In this document: in pieces, positions 24,387 through 32,269 of the stretch
Layout of the letters: each line of letters starts with the position of its first letter
How positions within the stretch are numbered: the first letter of the stretch is position 1
Origin: Lentzea alba
GTDB taxonomy: Bacteria; Actinomycetota; Actinomycetes; Mycobacteriales; Pseudonocardiaceae
DNA length: 64,000 bases
Reading direction: 5' to 3'
Assembly: GCF_011067745.1 (NCBI RefSeq)
Contig: NZ_JAAMPJ010000012.1
Span: 186,001-250,000 of the forward strand
Notes under the pieces: generated by a model
Databases searched by the model: none
Seen by the model: only the letters and a program-made list of their open reading frames with translations
What the model was told of the DNA's origin: nothing
Program-made: the position numbers and the translations under genes

Positions 24387-24965
24387 TCAGGCCAGCGGGG
24401 CGGTCGCCCTGGCCAGCGTGGTCCGCAGAACGGTCAGCAGCGCATCCCGGACCGACAGCTTCACGCGGGCGTCGAAGCTGATCAGCGGGATGTGGTCGCC
24501 GATCGCCAGTGCCCAGCGGATGTCCGCCACGGCGTGGCTGAGCCGGCCGTCGAAGAGGTTGACCGCCACGACGAACGGCAGGCCCGCCTTCTCGAAGTAG
24601 TCGACGGCCGGATAGCACTCGTCGATGCGCCGCGTGTCGACGATGACGAGCGCGCCCAGCGCGCCCAGCACCAGGTCGCGCCACATGAACCCGAAGCGGT
24701 CCTGGCCCGGCGTGCCGAACAGGTACAGCTTGATGTCGTCGTCGATCGTGATGCAGCCGAAGTCGAGCGCCACCGTGGTGGTGGTCTTGTCCGGGGTGTG
24801 CGCGGTGCGGTCGGCGTCCTCGGACGCCGTGGTGATGGCCGCCTCGGTGCGCAGCGGCGTGATCTCCGAGATGGACGACACCGCTGTCGTCTTGCCGACC
24901 CCGAAGCCACCGGCGATGATGATCTTGACCGGCGTCGGGGTGCGGGGCTCAGCTGATGGCTTCAA
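24387..24965 (-). CDS. Conservon small GTPase (CvnD-type)
   Basis: This 192-aa Ras-like GTPase has P-loop GGFGVGKTT (residues 19-27), switch-II region FGTPGQDRF and base-recognition motif VNLFDG. It belongs to the last protein type of the actinobacterial conservon (CvnA-D). The start is a TTG at 24965 inside the end of the DUF742 gene; no better start is visible downstream before the P-loop. It probably acts as the output of the kinase/roadblock/DUF742 complex at the membrane. Confidence 0.88.
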   Translation of the reverse strand: MKPSAEPRTPTPVKIIIAGGFGVGKTTAVSSISEITPLRTEAAITTASEDADRTAHTPDKTTTTVALDFGCITIDDDIKLYLFGTPGQDRFGFMWRDLVLGALGALVIVDTRRIDECYPAVDYFEKAGLPFVVAVNLFDGRLSHAVADIRWALAIGDHIPLISFDARVKLSVRDALLTVLRTTLARATAPLA

Positions 24966-25299
24966 GGCGGCGGATGATCCTCTCGATCATGGCGGGGTCG
25001 CCGGCGAGGTCGGCGTTGGGTCGGTGGGCGGCGACGTACCCGAGCGCGGCCAGGTCCGCCACGAGGACTCGGGCCACACCGACGTGCAGCCCGAGAATCG
25101 CGGCGATCTCCGCCACCGACGTGGGTTTCGTGCAGAGCGCCACGATGTCGCGGCGCTCGAACGACAGGACCGCGTGGGACGCCGCGCCGAGATCACTGGT
25201 CACCACCTGGGTCTCGAGCTCCAGGTTGCGGTCGATCGGCTCGGTCCGCCCGGAGGTGAGCAGGTACGGCCGCAGCAGTGAGACGTCTCGGTCCCGCAT
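24949..25299 (-). CDS. DUF742 protein (CvnC-type)
   Basis: This 116-aa DUF742 protein begins near SLLRPYLLTSGRTEP and carries a winged-helix-like segment (TSVAEIAAILGLHVGVARVLVADL). CvnC proteins join the conservon complex. Three bases separate it from the roadblock gene and its end overlaps the GTPase gene by 17 nt. Confidence 0.88.
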   Translation of the reverse strand: MRDRDVSLLRPYLLTSGRTEPIDRNLELETQVVTSDLGAASHAVLSFERRDIVALCTKPTSVAEIAAILGLHVGVARVLVADLAALGYVAAHRPNADLAGDPAMIERIIRRLEAIS

Positions 25300-25302
25300 G
25301 CC

Positions 25303-25740
25303 CTACCGCCCGACCGTGAACTTGAGTTCCTCGATCACCTGCGGGGTGAGGACGGCGCTGGCGCGGTTGGCGAACATCGCCATCTCGTAGGCGATCGTGC
25401 CGAGACTGGCCTGTTTGGACGCCAGCACGCCCAGGGCGCAGCCGATGCTGATGGTGCAGACGACCAGGTAGCCGTGGCCGAGCTCGACGATGACCTTGTC
25501 CGGCGCGCCGAGCGGGTGGCAGTCGGAGACGCCGCCCGCAAGGCTCAGCATGGCCGAGGTGATCGCCGCCAGCCGGTCGGCGTTCTCCCGCACCAGGTCT
25601 GCCGACATCGCGACGAGCAGGCCGTCGGAGGACACGGCGATCGCGGCCAGGGCGCCGGGGGTGCCCTGGGTGAAACGGGACACGAGCCAGTTGAAGTTCT
25701 GGGCCTCGACGCTGGTCCGTGCGGCGGGAAGCGCGCTCAT
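25303..25740 (-). CDS. Roadblock/LC7-domain protein (CvnB-type)
   Basis: This 145-aa Roadblock/LC7 fold is recognisable from the NFNWLVSRFTQGTPGALAAIAVSSDGLLVA start. GHGYLVVCTISIGCALGVLA and a C-terminal helix follow. Roadblock proteins regulate small GTPases, and here the partner is encoded two genes downstream. The start overlaps the kinase stop (ATGA). Confidence 0.9.
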   Translation of the reverse strand: MSALPAARTSVEAQNFNWLVSRFTQGTPGALAAIAVSSDGLLVAMSADLVRENADRLAAITSAMLSLAGGVSDCHPLGAPDKVIVELGHGYLVVCTISIGCALGVLASKQASLGTIAYEMAMFANRASAVLTPQVIEELKFTVGR

Positions 25741-28061
25741 TCACTGCTCTCTTTCGTCTGTTGCGTGCCTGCTCCGGCGGCGGCGCCCAGAGCCAGGCCG
25801 TTCGCGAACGCGTCCAGGGCGGCTCGTTCGGCGGCGGGGTCGCGCTGCTGCCAGGCGGCGACGTGCTCGGCAGCGGGGTGGGCCGGCACCGGGGTGATGT
25901 CGGTGCGCAGGCCGGGGGAGAGGCTGGCGCCCGGCACCCGCCGGGTCAGGCCGGCGCGTCCGTCGCCCTCCGGGGTGGCCGCGGGCACCGGAAAGGGCTG
26001 CGGCAGCACCGCCACGCGGGCGATGGCGGTCGACACCAGCGTGATCTCCGTGGACAGGTCGCCGGACAGGTGGTCGGGCTCGGAGATCGCGGCGGGCAAC
26101 GTGAGCGTGATGTCGTCGTCGCCCATGAACCAGCCGAAGTCCTGCTCGTGCGTCCGTAGTTGATGAGGGGAGCTTTCATAAACCTCAGGTTTGTGAAAGC
26201 TCCCCTCATCAACTGTGAGCAGACCTGGCGGCACGGTGACGCGCGCGGTGACACCGCCGCCGTCGGTCGGGAGGAGCTCGACGGCGAGCGAGTGCCTGCG
26301 CGCCAGCCGGCCCACCACGAACAGGCCGAGGACGCTGGTCGGCGTGATGTCCAGCCGCTCGCGTTCCACCAGGCGCAGGTTCTCCTCGGTGAGCTTGGCC
26401 TCGGTCATCCCGATGCCGTGGTCGACGATCCGCACGACGCAGGGCCTGCCGGCCGGGCACGTGATGTCGACCTCCACAGTGGACTCCGGCGGAGAGAACG
26501 AGGTCGCGTTGTCCAGCAGTTCGGCGAACAGCTGGATCAGGTCCGCGCCGAGTGCGGGCGCCACCGTGACCTTGGCGACGGTGCCGAGCCGGACCCGTTG
26601 GTAGTCCTCGATCTCCGCCAGCGCCGAACGCAGGACGGTGCCCAGCTCCATCGGGCCGGAGAGCCTGGTGTCCTCGCGGGTGCCCGCGATCACGAGCAGG
26701 TTGTCGGCGGTGCGCCGCAACCGGGTGGACAGGTGGTCGAGCTGGTACAGGCCGGCGAGCAGCTTCTCGTTCTGCTCGTCGCGTTCCAGCTCGTCGACGA
26801 GGGCGAGCTGCCTGCCTACAAGGCTGCGCGTGCGCCTGGCGACGTTGGCGAACATCAGGCTCACGTTGCGGCGCGTGATCGCCTGCCGTTCCACGAGCTG
26901 CGCCGCGGTGCCCTGCACGCGGTTGAACGCCTCGGCGAGCCGGCCCAGCTCGTTGCCGGACGACACGTCGATCGCGCTGAGCCGCGCCACCTGCTCGTCG
27001 GGCACCTCGGTGTCGGTGACGCGCACCAGTTCCCGGCCGGCCAGGTCGGCCACCGCGCCCGCCGCGTCGGTGAGGCTGCGCAACGGGTTCGCGATCGAGC
27101 GGCGGACGGCGATCACCAGCCACACGACCAGGGCGAACAGCGCGGCGCCGCCGAGGCCGACGGTCCACACCACCACGGCGGCCTGGTTCGCTCGCGCCGC
27201 GGCGGCTGCGGTGATCTCGTCGGTGACCCGGTCCTGCGCGACCCTGCGCATCTCCGCCTGCGCGGACACGGCGGCCAGCGCTTCCGTTGCGAACGACGGG
27301 CTCGGCTCGGTCGGCAGCCGCGTGGCGAGCTCGTCGACCTGGCGGGCCTCGGTGCCCTCCTCGACCGTCACGACCAGTGCGGCGTGGTCCGCGTCGGCCT
27401 GTTGCACGAACCGCTCGGTGAACGCGCGGGCCTGCATCACGGCGTCGTTCTGCACGGCCTGTCCGGTCTGTCGCCGGGCCGCGGCGATGATCAGGCCGGT
27501 GTCGCGCATCGAGTGCTGCTCGGAGGCGCGCAGCAGTGCTTCGAGCGCGGTGAGCTGTCTCGTGCCCTCGGCGTCGCCGGTCTGTTGCGGCACGAGGCGC
27601 AGCGAGTCGATGACCGCGGTGATGGCGGCGTGGTAGGTCCGCGCGACGCCGTCGAACGACGCGCTGCCGCGCACGGCGTTCTGCCGCATCCCGGTCAGCG
27701 AACCCAGGCGCACCAACGCGGTCGTGAGCTCGTCGGACATCTCGGTGCCGAGCGCCGTGCGCACGTCCTCGGCCGCGGCGTCCACGTTGCCGTGCTGGCG
27801 CTTCAGGTTCTCGCCGTCACCGCCGGGCGACGCGAGGTGCGCGGCGGTGAGCACGCGTTCCCTCTGCAGTTCCCAGATCAGGTTGCCCAGCTCGCGCACC
27901 TGCCGGGCGGACTCGGCGGTGGCGGCGGCCGATCCGGCGTCCCCGGTCTGACCGAGCAGGAACGGCACCGCCACGAGCACCGCGGCGACCAGCGGAGGCA
28001 CGATCAGCAGGTTGAGCTTGCGGCCGATGGAGTGCCCGTGCAGCAGCACACTTCGTCTCAC
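25737..28061 (-). CDS. Conservon sensor kinase with nitrate/nitrite-sensing (NIT) domain (CvnA-type)
   Basis: This is a 774-aa membrane kinase. TM1 lies at about 18-36 (LLIVPPLVAAVLVAVPFLL). An extracytoplasmic helical NIT-type domain follows (ELGNLIWELQRERVLTAA near residue 55), then TM2 (WTVGLGGAALFALVVWLVI), HAMP and a DHp-like helix without a clear HELRTP box. The HATPase domain has LDNATSFSPPES and DHGIGMTEAKL. The GTG at 28061 overlaps the ABC ATPase stop (GTGA), so transporter and conservon are joined. A 57-bp palindrome just after the HATPase domain adds about 19 residues (VDEGSFHKPEV and on). The remaining tail is Pro/Ala-rich. Confidence 0.88.
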   Translation of the reverse strand: MRRSVLLHGHSIGRKLNLLIVPPLVAAVLVAVPFLLGQTGDAGSAAATAESARQVRELGNLIWELQRERVLTAAHLASPGGDGENLKRQHGNVDAAAEDVRTALGTEMSDELTTALVRLGSLTGMRQNAVRGSASFDGVARTYHAAITAVIDSLRLVPQQTGDAEGTRQLTALEALLRASEQHSMRDTGLIIAAARRQTGQAVQNDAVMQARAFTERFVQQADADHAALVVTVEEGTEARQVDELATRLPTEPSPSFATEALAAVSAQAEMRRVAQDRVTDEITAAAAARANQAAVVVWTVGLGGAALFALVVWLVIAVRRSIANPLRSLTDAAGAVADLAGRELVRVTDTEVPDEQVARLSAIDVSSGNELGRLAEAFNRVQGTAAQLVERQAITRRNVSLMFANVARRTRSLVGRQLALVDELERDEQNEKLLAGLYQLDHLSTRLRRTADNLLVIAGTREDTRLSGPMELGTVLRSALAEIEDYQRVRLGTVAKVTVAPALGADLIQLFAELLDNATSFSPPESTVEVDITCPAGRPCVVRIVDHGIGMTEAKLTEENLRLVERERLDITPTSVLGLFVVGRLARRHSLAVELLPTDGGGVTARVTVPPGLLTVDEGSFHKPEVYESSPHQLRTHEQDFGWFMGDDDITLTLPAAISEPDHLSGDLSTEITLVSTAIARVAVLPQPFPVPAATPEGDGRAGLTRRVPGASLSPGLRTDITPVPAHPAAEHVAAWQQRDPAAERAALDAFANGLALGAAAGAGTQQTKESSE
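26158..26214. repeat. 57-bp near-perfect palindrome inside the kinase coding sequence
   Basis: Two 28-bp arms flank a single central base (26186). The left arm starts AGTTGATGAGGGGAGCTTTC and the right arm is its complement with one mismatch. It is read through in frame as part of the kinase tail. It resembles the shorter palindromes at 58749 (GATGAAGGG type) and 20046 (GGGGACCTTTC type), which suggests a dispersed hairpin element. Confidence 0.8.
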
Positions 28062-28831
28062 CTGGTCACCCCGCAACGGTGCTGGGCGCGGACCATGTCC
28101 TCGATGGACGCGCGCAGCCCGAGGAACGCGGGCGTGCGCTTGGTGGCGAGATCCCTGTCCTCCGCGAGCGGGATCCGGGCCTCGGCGGCGACGCGACCGG
28201 GGTCGCTCGCGAGCACGACGACCCTGGTGCCCAGGAACACGGCCTCTTCGACGTCGTGGGTGACCATGAGCACGGTCGTGCCCGTGTCGCGCCAGATCTG
28301 CCTGATCAACAGCTGCATGTCCTCCTTGGTCTGCACGTCCAGCGCGCCGAACGGTTCGTCGAGCAACAGCACGTCGGGTTCGCAGACCAGCGCCCTCGCG
28401 ATCGCGACGCGCTGCTGCTGGCCGCCGGACAGCTGGCGCGGCAACGACCGCCGCACGTCCGCGAGGCCGGTCTCGGCGAGGTACCAGTCGACCCTGCGGC
28501 GGCGTTCGGCGGCGTCCAGCGCGAGCAGCTCGAGTCCAAAAGCGACGTTGCGTTCCACGGTGCGCCACGGGTAGAGCGACCCGGTCTGGAAGACCAGTCC
28601 GCGGTCCGGTCCGGGCCCGGTGATCGGGTGTCCCTCGATGGTGATCTCGCCGCTGGTCGGCGTCGTGAGCCCGGCGACCAGCGACAGCAGGGTCGACTTC
28701 CCGGAGCCGCTCGCGCCGACGACGCAGAGGAACTCGCGCGGGGACACGGTGAGGTTCACGCCGTCGAGCGCGAGCTTCGGGCCACCGCGCTGGGGGTAGG
28801 ACATGGAGACGTCGACGAGCTCCAGCGTCAT
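28058..28831 (-). CDS. NitT/TauT-type ABC transporter ATPase
   Basis: This 257-aa nucleotide-binding protein of the SsuB/TauB/NrtD class has Walker A GASGSGKST, Q-loop VFQTGSLYPWRTV, signature LSGGQQQR, Walker B VLLLDEPFGALD and the switch histidine in VTHDVEEA. It powers the permease encoded just upstream (ATGA overlap). Its stop overlaps the kinase start, so it ties the transporter to the conservon. The substrate is probably a small nitrogen compound, judging from the guanidine-hydrolase-like gene in the same run (inference). Confidence 0.9.
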   Translation of the reverse strand: MTLELVDVSMSYPQRGGPKLALDGVNLTVSPREFLCVVGASGSGKSTLLSLVAGLTTPTSGEITIEGHPITGPGPDRGLVFQTGSLYPWRTVERNVAFGLELLALDAAERRRRVDWYLAETGLADVRRSLPRQLSGGQQQRVAIARALVCEPDVLLLDEPFGALDVQTKEDMQLLIRQIWRDTGTTVLMVTHDVEEAVFLGTRVVVLASDPGRVAAEARIPLAEDRDLATKRTPAFLGLRASIEDMVRAQHRCGVTR

Positions 28832-29685
28832 GCGGCCCACCGCCCCACCCGAGCGCGCACCAGGCGCAGGGCCACGTCGATCGTCACGCCGATGACGCCG
28901 ATGACGACGAGCACCGCGAAGATCTTGTCCGTCTGCAGGAACCGTTGCGCGCGAACGATCCGGTAGCCGAGTCCGGCCGTGGAGTTGACGAGTTCCGCCA
29001 CCACCACGAAGTTCCACGCCGCCGCCGCGTTGACGCGAACCGCGTCGATGATGCCCGGCAACGAGTGCGGCACCACGACCTTGCGCAACACCTCACCGCG
29101 GCGTGCGCCGAGCGTGTAGGAGACGTCGATGAGCGGGCGCGGCACTCCCCGGACGACGTCGGCGGTCATCAGCGTGTTGAAGAAGACCGTGCCGATGAAC
29201 AGGATCGCGATCTTGGAGGGCTCGCCGAGCCCGAGCCAGATGATGAGCAACGGGATGAACGCGCTCGCGGGCAGGTAGCGCAGCAGCCCGATGACCGGTT
29301 CGAACACCGCCTGCGCGGCGTGGAACGTGCCGATCAGGATGCCGAGCGGCACGGACACCAGCACGGCGAGCCCGAAACCTTCCAGCACCCGCCGCGTGGT
29401 CGTCCACACGTCGACCGCGAGCTCGCCCGAGCGGGCCATCTCCCAGCCGGCGGAGAGCACGGCGCCCGGCGACGGCAGGAACGTGGCGGGCACGACACCG
29501 CTCGCGCTCAGCACCACCCAGAACGTGAACGGCACGGCCAGGGATGCAACGGTGAGCGTAGTCGTGACGCGGCGGGAGATCGGTGTGCGGATGGTGAGCA
29601 GCGTGCGGGGCGGGCGGGTCCGGCGGGGCAGCGGTGGCCACGCGGCGCGGACGTCCGCCGCGCGCTCGGCGAGTGCGGTCTTCAT
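28828..29685 (-). CDS. NitT/TauT-type ABC transporter permease
   Basis: This 285-aa inner-membrane protein has a basic N-terminus, about six helices and the SsuC/TauC-type EAA loop YTLGARRGEVLRKVVVPHSLPGI. The AELVNSTAGLGYRI segment is also typical for this class. It overlaps both neighbours by 4 nt and forms the channel for the binding protein encoded upstream. Confidence 0.9.
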   Translation of the reverse strand: MKTALAERAADVRAAWPPLPRRTRPPRTLLTIRTPISRRVTTTLTVASLAVPFTFWVVLSASGVVPATFLPSPGAVLSAGWEMARSGELAVDVWTTTRRVLEGFGLAVLVSVPLGILIGTFHAAQAVFEPVIGLLRYLPASAFIPLLIIWLGLGEPSKIAILFIGTVFFNTLMTADVVRGVPRPLIDVSYTLGARRGEVLRKVVVPHSLPGIIDAVRVNAAAAWNFVVVAELVNSTAGLGYRIVRAQRFLQTDKIFAVLVVIGVIGVTIDVALRLVRARVGRWAA

Positions 29686-30668
29686 CTCCGCACCGCCTTG
29701 ACGAACCTGTCGTCGAACAGTCCGTCCAGCGAGGGCCGCTTCTGCGTGAGGCCGGTGCTCACCATGAAGTCCGCGATCCGGCCGGCCTGGTGGTTGAGGT
29801 GCGTGGGCGTGACGCCCGGCGTGAACGCGTCGATGTTCTGCCGCAACGTGAAGATGGTGGTACCCGCGTCGTAGGTGCGGTAGTCGTCGGTGCTCACACC
29901 ACCGCGCTTGGCCATGATCTCGATGGCCTGGCCGTTGTTCTGCTTGATCCAGTCGAGCGTGTCGAACCACGTGTTCACCAACGCCTGCGCCGCCTCCGGG
30001 CGGTTCTTCGCGAACTCGCCGGACACGACGAGGTGGTCGGGGATGGCGCCGGGGAACTCGGCGGAGGTCGCGATCGCGCGACTGCCGGGGCGCTGCAGGG
30101 CGGTGGTGGTGAACGGTGCGAAGGCGCCGACCGCGTCGACCTTGCCCGCGACGAAGGCCGCGGCCGCCGCGTCGGTGGCGAGCGGCACCAGCTCGATGTC
30201 CTTTTGCGACAGACCGGCCTCGGTCAGGGCGAGCAGCAGCAGGTAGTGGTCGACGGTGCCCTGCTCGACGGCGACCTTCTTGCCCTTCAGGTCGGCGACA
30301 CCCGAGATGCCCTCACGGGCGATCACCTGGTCGTTGCCGGTGGAGTTGTCGTTGACGAGGATGATCGTCTGCTGCGCGCCACCGCTGACCGAGGCGAGCG
30401 TGTCGTTGAGCGTCTGGCTGTTGGCGTCGATCGCACCGCTCGACAAGGCGTTGAGGCTGTCGGTGTAGCTGTCGAAGTACTTCAGCTCGACGTCGACGTT
30501 GTTGCTCCGGAAGAAGCCTTGTTCGTGCGCGACCTGCCAGGGGAACCAGCCGGGCCACGCGCTCAGACCCAGTGTGATCTTGTCGGTGGACGTGGGGGTC
30601 GATGTGCAGGCCGTGGCACACAGCAACACCAGTACGGCCGAGAAACGGCTGATGCGGCGGGAAAACAA
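29682..30668 (-). CDS. NMT1/Ssu-type substrate-binding lipoprotein
   Basis: This 328-aa binding protein starts with a TTG at 30668, 6 nt after AGGAG. Its signal is RRISRFSAVLVLLCATAC with lipid-anchored Cys21. The mature part begins KITLGLSAWPGWFPWQVAHE. The AWPGWFPW word is shared, as I recall, with binding proteins next to urea- and guanidine-degrading enzymes, rather than with taurine or sulfonate binders. GTVDHYLLLLALTEAGL and the second-lobe VPLATDAAAAAFVAGKVDA are NMT1-like. Guanidine or a related cation is my preferred ligand. Confidence 0.85.
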   Translation of the reverse strand: MFSRRISRFSAVLVLLCATACTSTPTSTDKITLGLSAWPGWFPWQVAHEQGFFRSNNVDVELKYFDSYTDSLNALSSGAIDANSQTLNDTLASVSGGAQQTIILVNDNSTGNDQVIAREGISGVADLKGKKVAVEQGTVDHYLLLLALTEAGLSQKDIELVPLATDAAAAAFVAGKVDAVGAFAPFTTTALQRPGSRAIATSAEFPGAIPDHLVVSGEFAKNRPEAAQALVNTWFDTLDWIKQNNGQAIEIMAKRGGVSTDDYRTYDAGTTIFTLRQNIDAFTPGVTPTHLNHQAGRIADFMVSTGLTQKRPSLDGLFDDRFVKAVRR

Positions 30669-30703
30669 ACCGAACTCCTGTGAGATTCCGTTGTGGGGGA
30701 GGG

Positions 30704-31834
30704 CTAGTCGCCTGCGGAACGGGGCAGATGGCCCGCGCGGACGAGACAGCCGAGGGTGTCGCAGATGACCCTGGTGGCGATCAACGAGGTGATCTCCGCG
30801 TGGTCGTACGGGGGAGAGCACTCGACGACCTCGATGCCGGCGAGCGGCTGCGCGGCCACCAGCTGGATGAACTTGAGCACCTCGCGAGGCAGGAACCCGC
30901 CGGGTTCGGGCCAGCCGGTGCCGGGGACGAACGCCGCGTCGAGGCAGTCGACGTCGAAGCTGAGCCAGACGGCCTCGGCACCGTCCCACGCCACGTCCAG
31001 CGCCCGTTGCGCGGCGGCCTCGATGCCCATCTCCACGCAGTCGGTCACCGTCATGATCGTGGTACCGCGCTCGCGGCCGATCTTCACCCCTGGGCGGGGC
31101 GCCTGCCAGCCGCCGATGCCGATCTGGACGAGGTTGCGGGCCGGCACGTTCGGGATGTCCGTCGCGTGGAACCACGGCGTGGTGTGCATCCGCTCGTCCA
31201 GGTCGGTTTCCTGGGTGTCCACGTGCCGGTCGAAGTGGATGATCCCCAGATTTCCGCTCAGATGTTCGGAAACACCGCGCACGGTGGGATAGCCGATCGA
31301 GTGGTCGCCCCCGAGCACGACGGGAAAGGCGCCCGAGGAGTACACGTGACCGACGGCCTTGCTGATCTGGTCGAAGGTCTTCTCGATGTTGCCGGGAATG
31401 GTGAACACGTCACCGAGGTCCGCGATGGTGATGGACTCGCGCAGGTCCACGCCCAGCTCGAAGTTGTACGGGCCGTACAGCGCGGAGATCTTGCGGATGC
31501 CCTGCGGCCCGAACCGGGTGCCAGGGCGGTAGGTGGTACCGCCGTCGAACGGGGCGCCCAGCACGACGACGTCGTACTCGCCGCACGTGCGGACGTCCTC
31601 CACGAACGGCGCCTTGAGAAAGGTGTTGATGCCCGCGAAGTGCGGCAGCTCGCCGCGGGAGAAGGTCGGAATGCGCCTGTCCACAACGGAGTCCGCAGCG
31701 GGGAGCCCCAGTTCGAGGCCGCGCGCGACCTCGCGTTCCCATCCTGTTGTCGGTAACTCGCTCTCGCGTTCGACGGCGGCGCGTGCCTCCGGGCCGTAAT
31801 TGTCGTGCAACGGTCTGCCGCTGCTCTCAGTCAT
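30704..31834 (-). CDS. Arginase-family enzyme, GdmH-like guanidine hydrolase
   Basis: This 376-aa ureohydrolase has metal-binding motifs GGDHS (175-179), HFDRHVD (200-206, where ordinary agmatinases read DAHxD) and SFDVDCLD (292-299). An N-terminal extension of about 80 residues reads RRIPTFSRGELPHFAGINTF. To my memory this extension and the DRHVD variant are features of the Ni-dependent guanidine hydrolases first described in cyanobacteria, which release urea and ammonia. Database annotation would call it agmatinase. I start at the ATG at 31834; a GTG 12 nt upstream, at 31846, has AGGA close by. It leads a run with an ABC importer and conservon. Confidence 0.78.
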   Translation of the reverse strand: MTESSGRPLHDNYGPEARAAVERESELPTTGWEREVARGLELGLPAADSVVDRRIPTFSRGELPHFAGINTFLKAPFVEDVRTCGEYDVVVLGAPFDGGTTYRPGTRFGPQGIRKISALYGPYNFELGVDLRESITIADLGDVFTIPGNIEKTFDQISKAVGHVYSSGAFPVVLGGDHSIGYPTVRGVSEHLSGNLGIIHFDRHVDTQETDLDERMHTTPWFHATDIPNVPARNLVQIGIGGWQAPRPGVKIGRERGTTIMTVTDCVEMGIEAAAQRALDVAWDGAEAVWLSFDVDCLDAAFVPGTGWPEPGGFLPREVLKFIQLVAAQPLAGIEVVECSPPYDHAEITSLIATRVICDTLGCLVRAGHLPRSAGD

Positions 31835-32195
31835 CGGTGTCTGCACGCTTCCTGTGCGCATTCTGATGTACCGAAATGCGGAGGTCCCCGGAAACTCCGT
31901 GTTCTTTGACATGCACCTGGACGGAATGGCTCGTGATTCCAGTCGCAATTGAGATTCCAAGCTTAGCCGTGTGCGCAACCCCTTCTGCCGGTTCGGGCGT
32001 TATCGAATGGAGCAATGACTTCCGATACTTCGCCTTCACGTTGGGTGACGCGTCGCAGGTGGCCTGCGGTGTCGGTCGGCGAATGGTCCGCGCCAATGGC
32101 GTGCCAATTCGCATGATTACGATGTTTGGGGCCAATCGGGTGATTCCACGGCGCGCGGCAGAACGGGTCACGTATTTGAAGATCACTCGCGTTCA
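31835..32195. other. Lower-GC divergent intergenic region
   Basis: About 360 bp separate the guanidine-hydrolase-like gene from the catabolic operon. The region is visibly less GC-rich than its neighbours. Open frames on both strands lack family features and good starts. A TAAGCT box on the minus strand would give a leader of about 140 nt. I compared the leader by eye with guanidine-I and guanidine-II riboswitch features and found none. Confidence 0.4.
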
Positions 32196-32225
32196 TTGAC
32201 TGCCGGCGGTCTGCGGGGCTACTGT
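32196..32225 (+). promoter_or_regulatory. Sigma-A-type promoter of the oxidoreductase operon
   Basis: TTGACT (32196-32201) and TACTGT (32220-32225) are separated by 18 nt. The start of transcription would fall inside the palindromic operator that follows directly. Confidence 0.6.
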
Positions 32226-32252
32226 GCAACTAGTTGCATGTAACTAGTTACA
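32225..32252. promoter_or_regulatory. Tandem 14-bp palindromic operator
   Basis: Two perfect palindromes, TGCAACTAGTTGCA and TGTAACTAGTTACA, stand head to tail with no gap, sharing the core AACTAGTT. They overlap the expected transcription start and end 17 nt before the ATG at 32270. A repressor bound here would block the promoter. The LacI-type gene at the end of the operon is one candidate, though the site lacks the usual central CG of LacI operators; a GntR-type protein elsewhere is the other. Confidence 0.65.
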
Positions 32253-32269
32253 TCAGCCGGGAGGGTGCG

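Noticed and set aside
31835-31990. A guanidine riboswitch before the guanidine-hydrolase-like gene
   Set aside because: No CCGGGAGA-type, paired ACGR-loop or pseudoknot features of the known guanidine classes are visible; only a covariance-model search could settle this.
31876-32199. Open frames on both strands of the lower-GC intergenic region
   Set aside because: Neither has a ribosome-binding site or a recognisable domain, and the base composition at codon third positions does not look coding.
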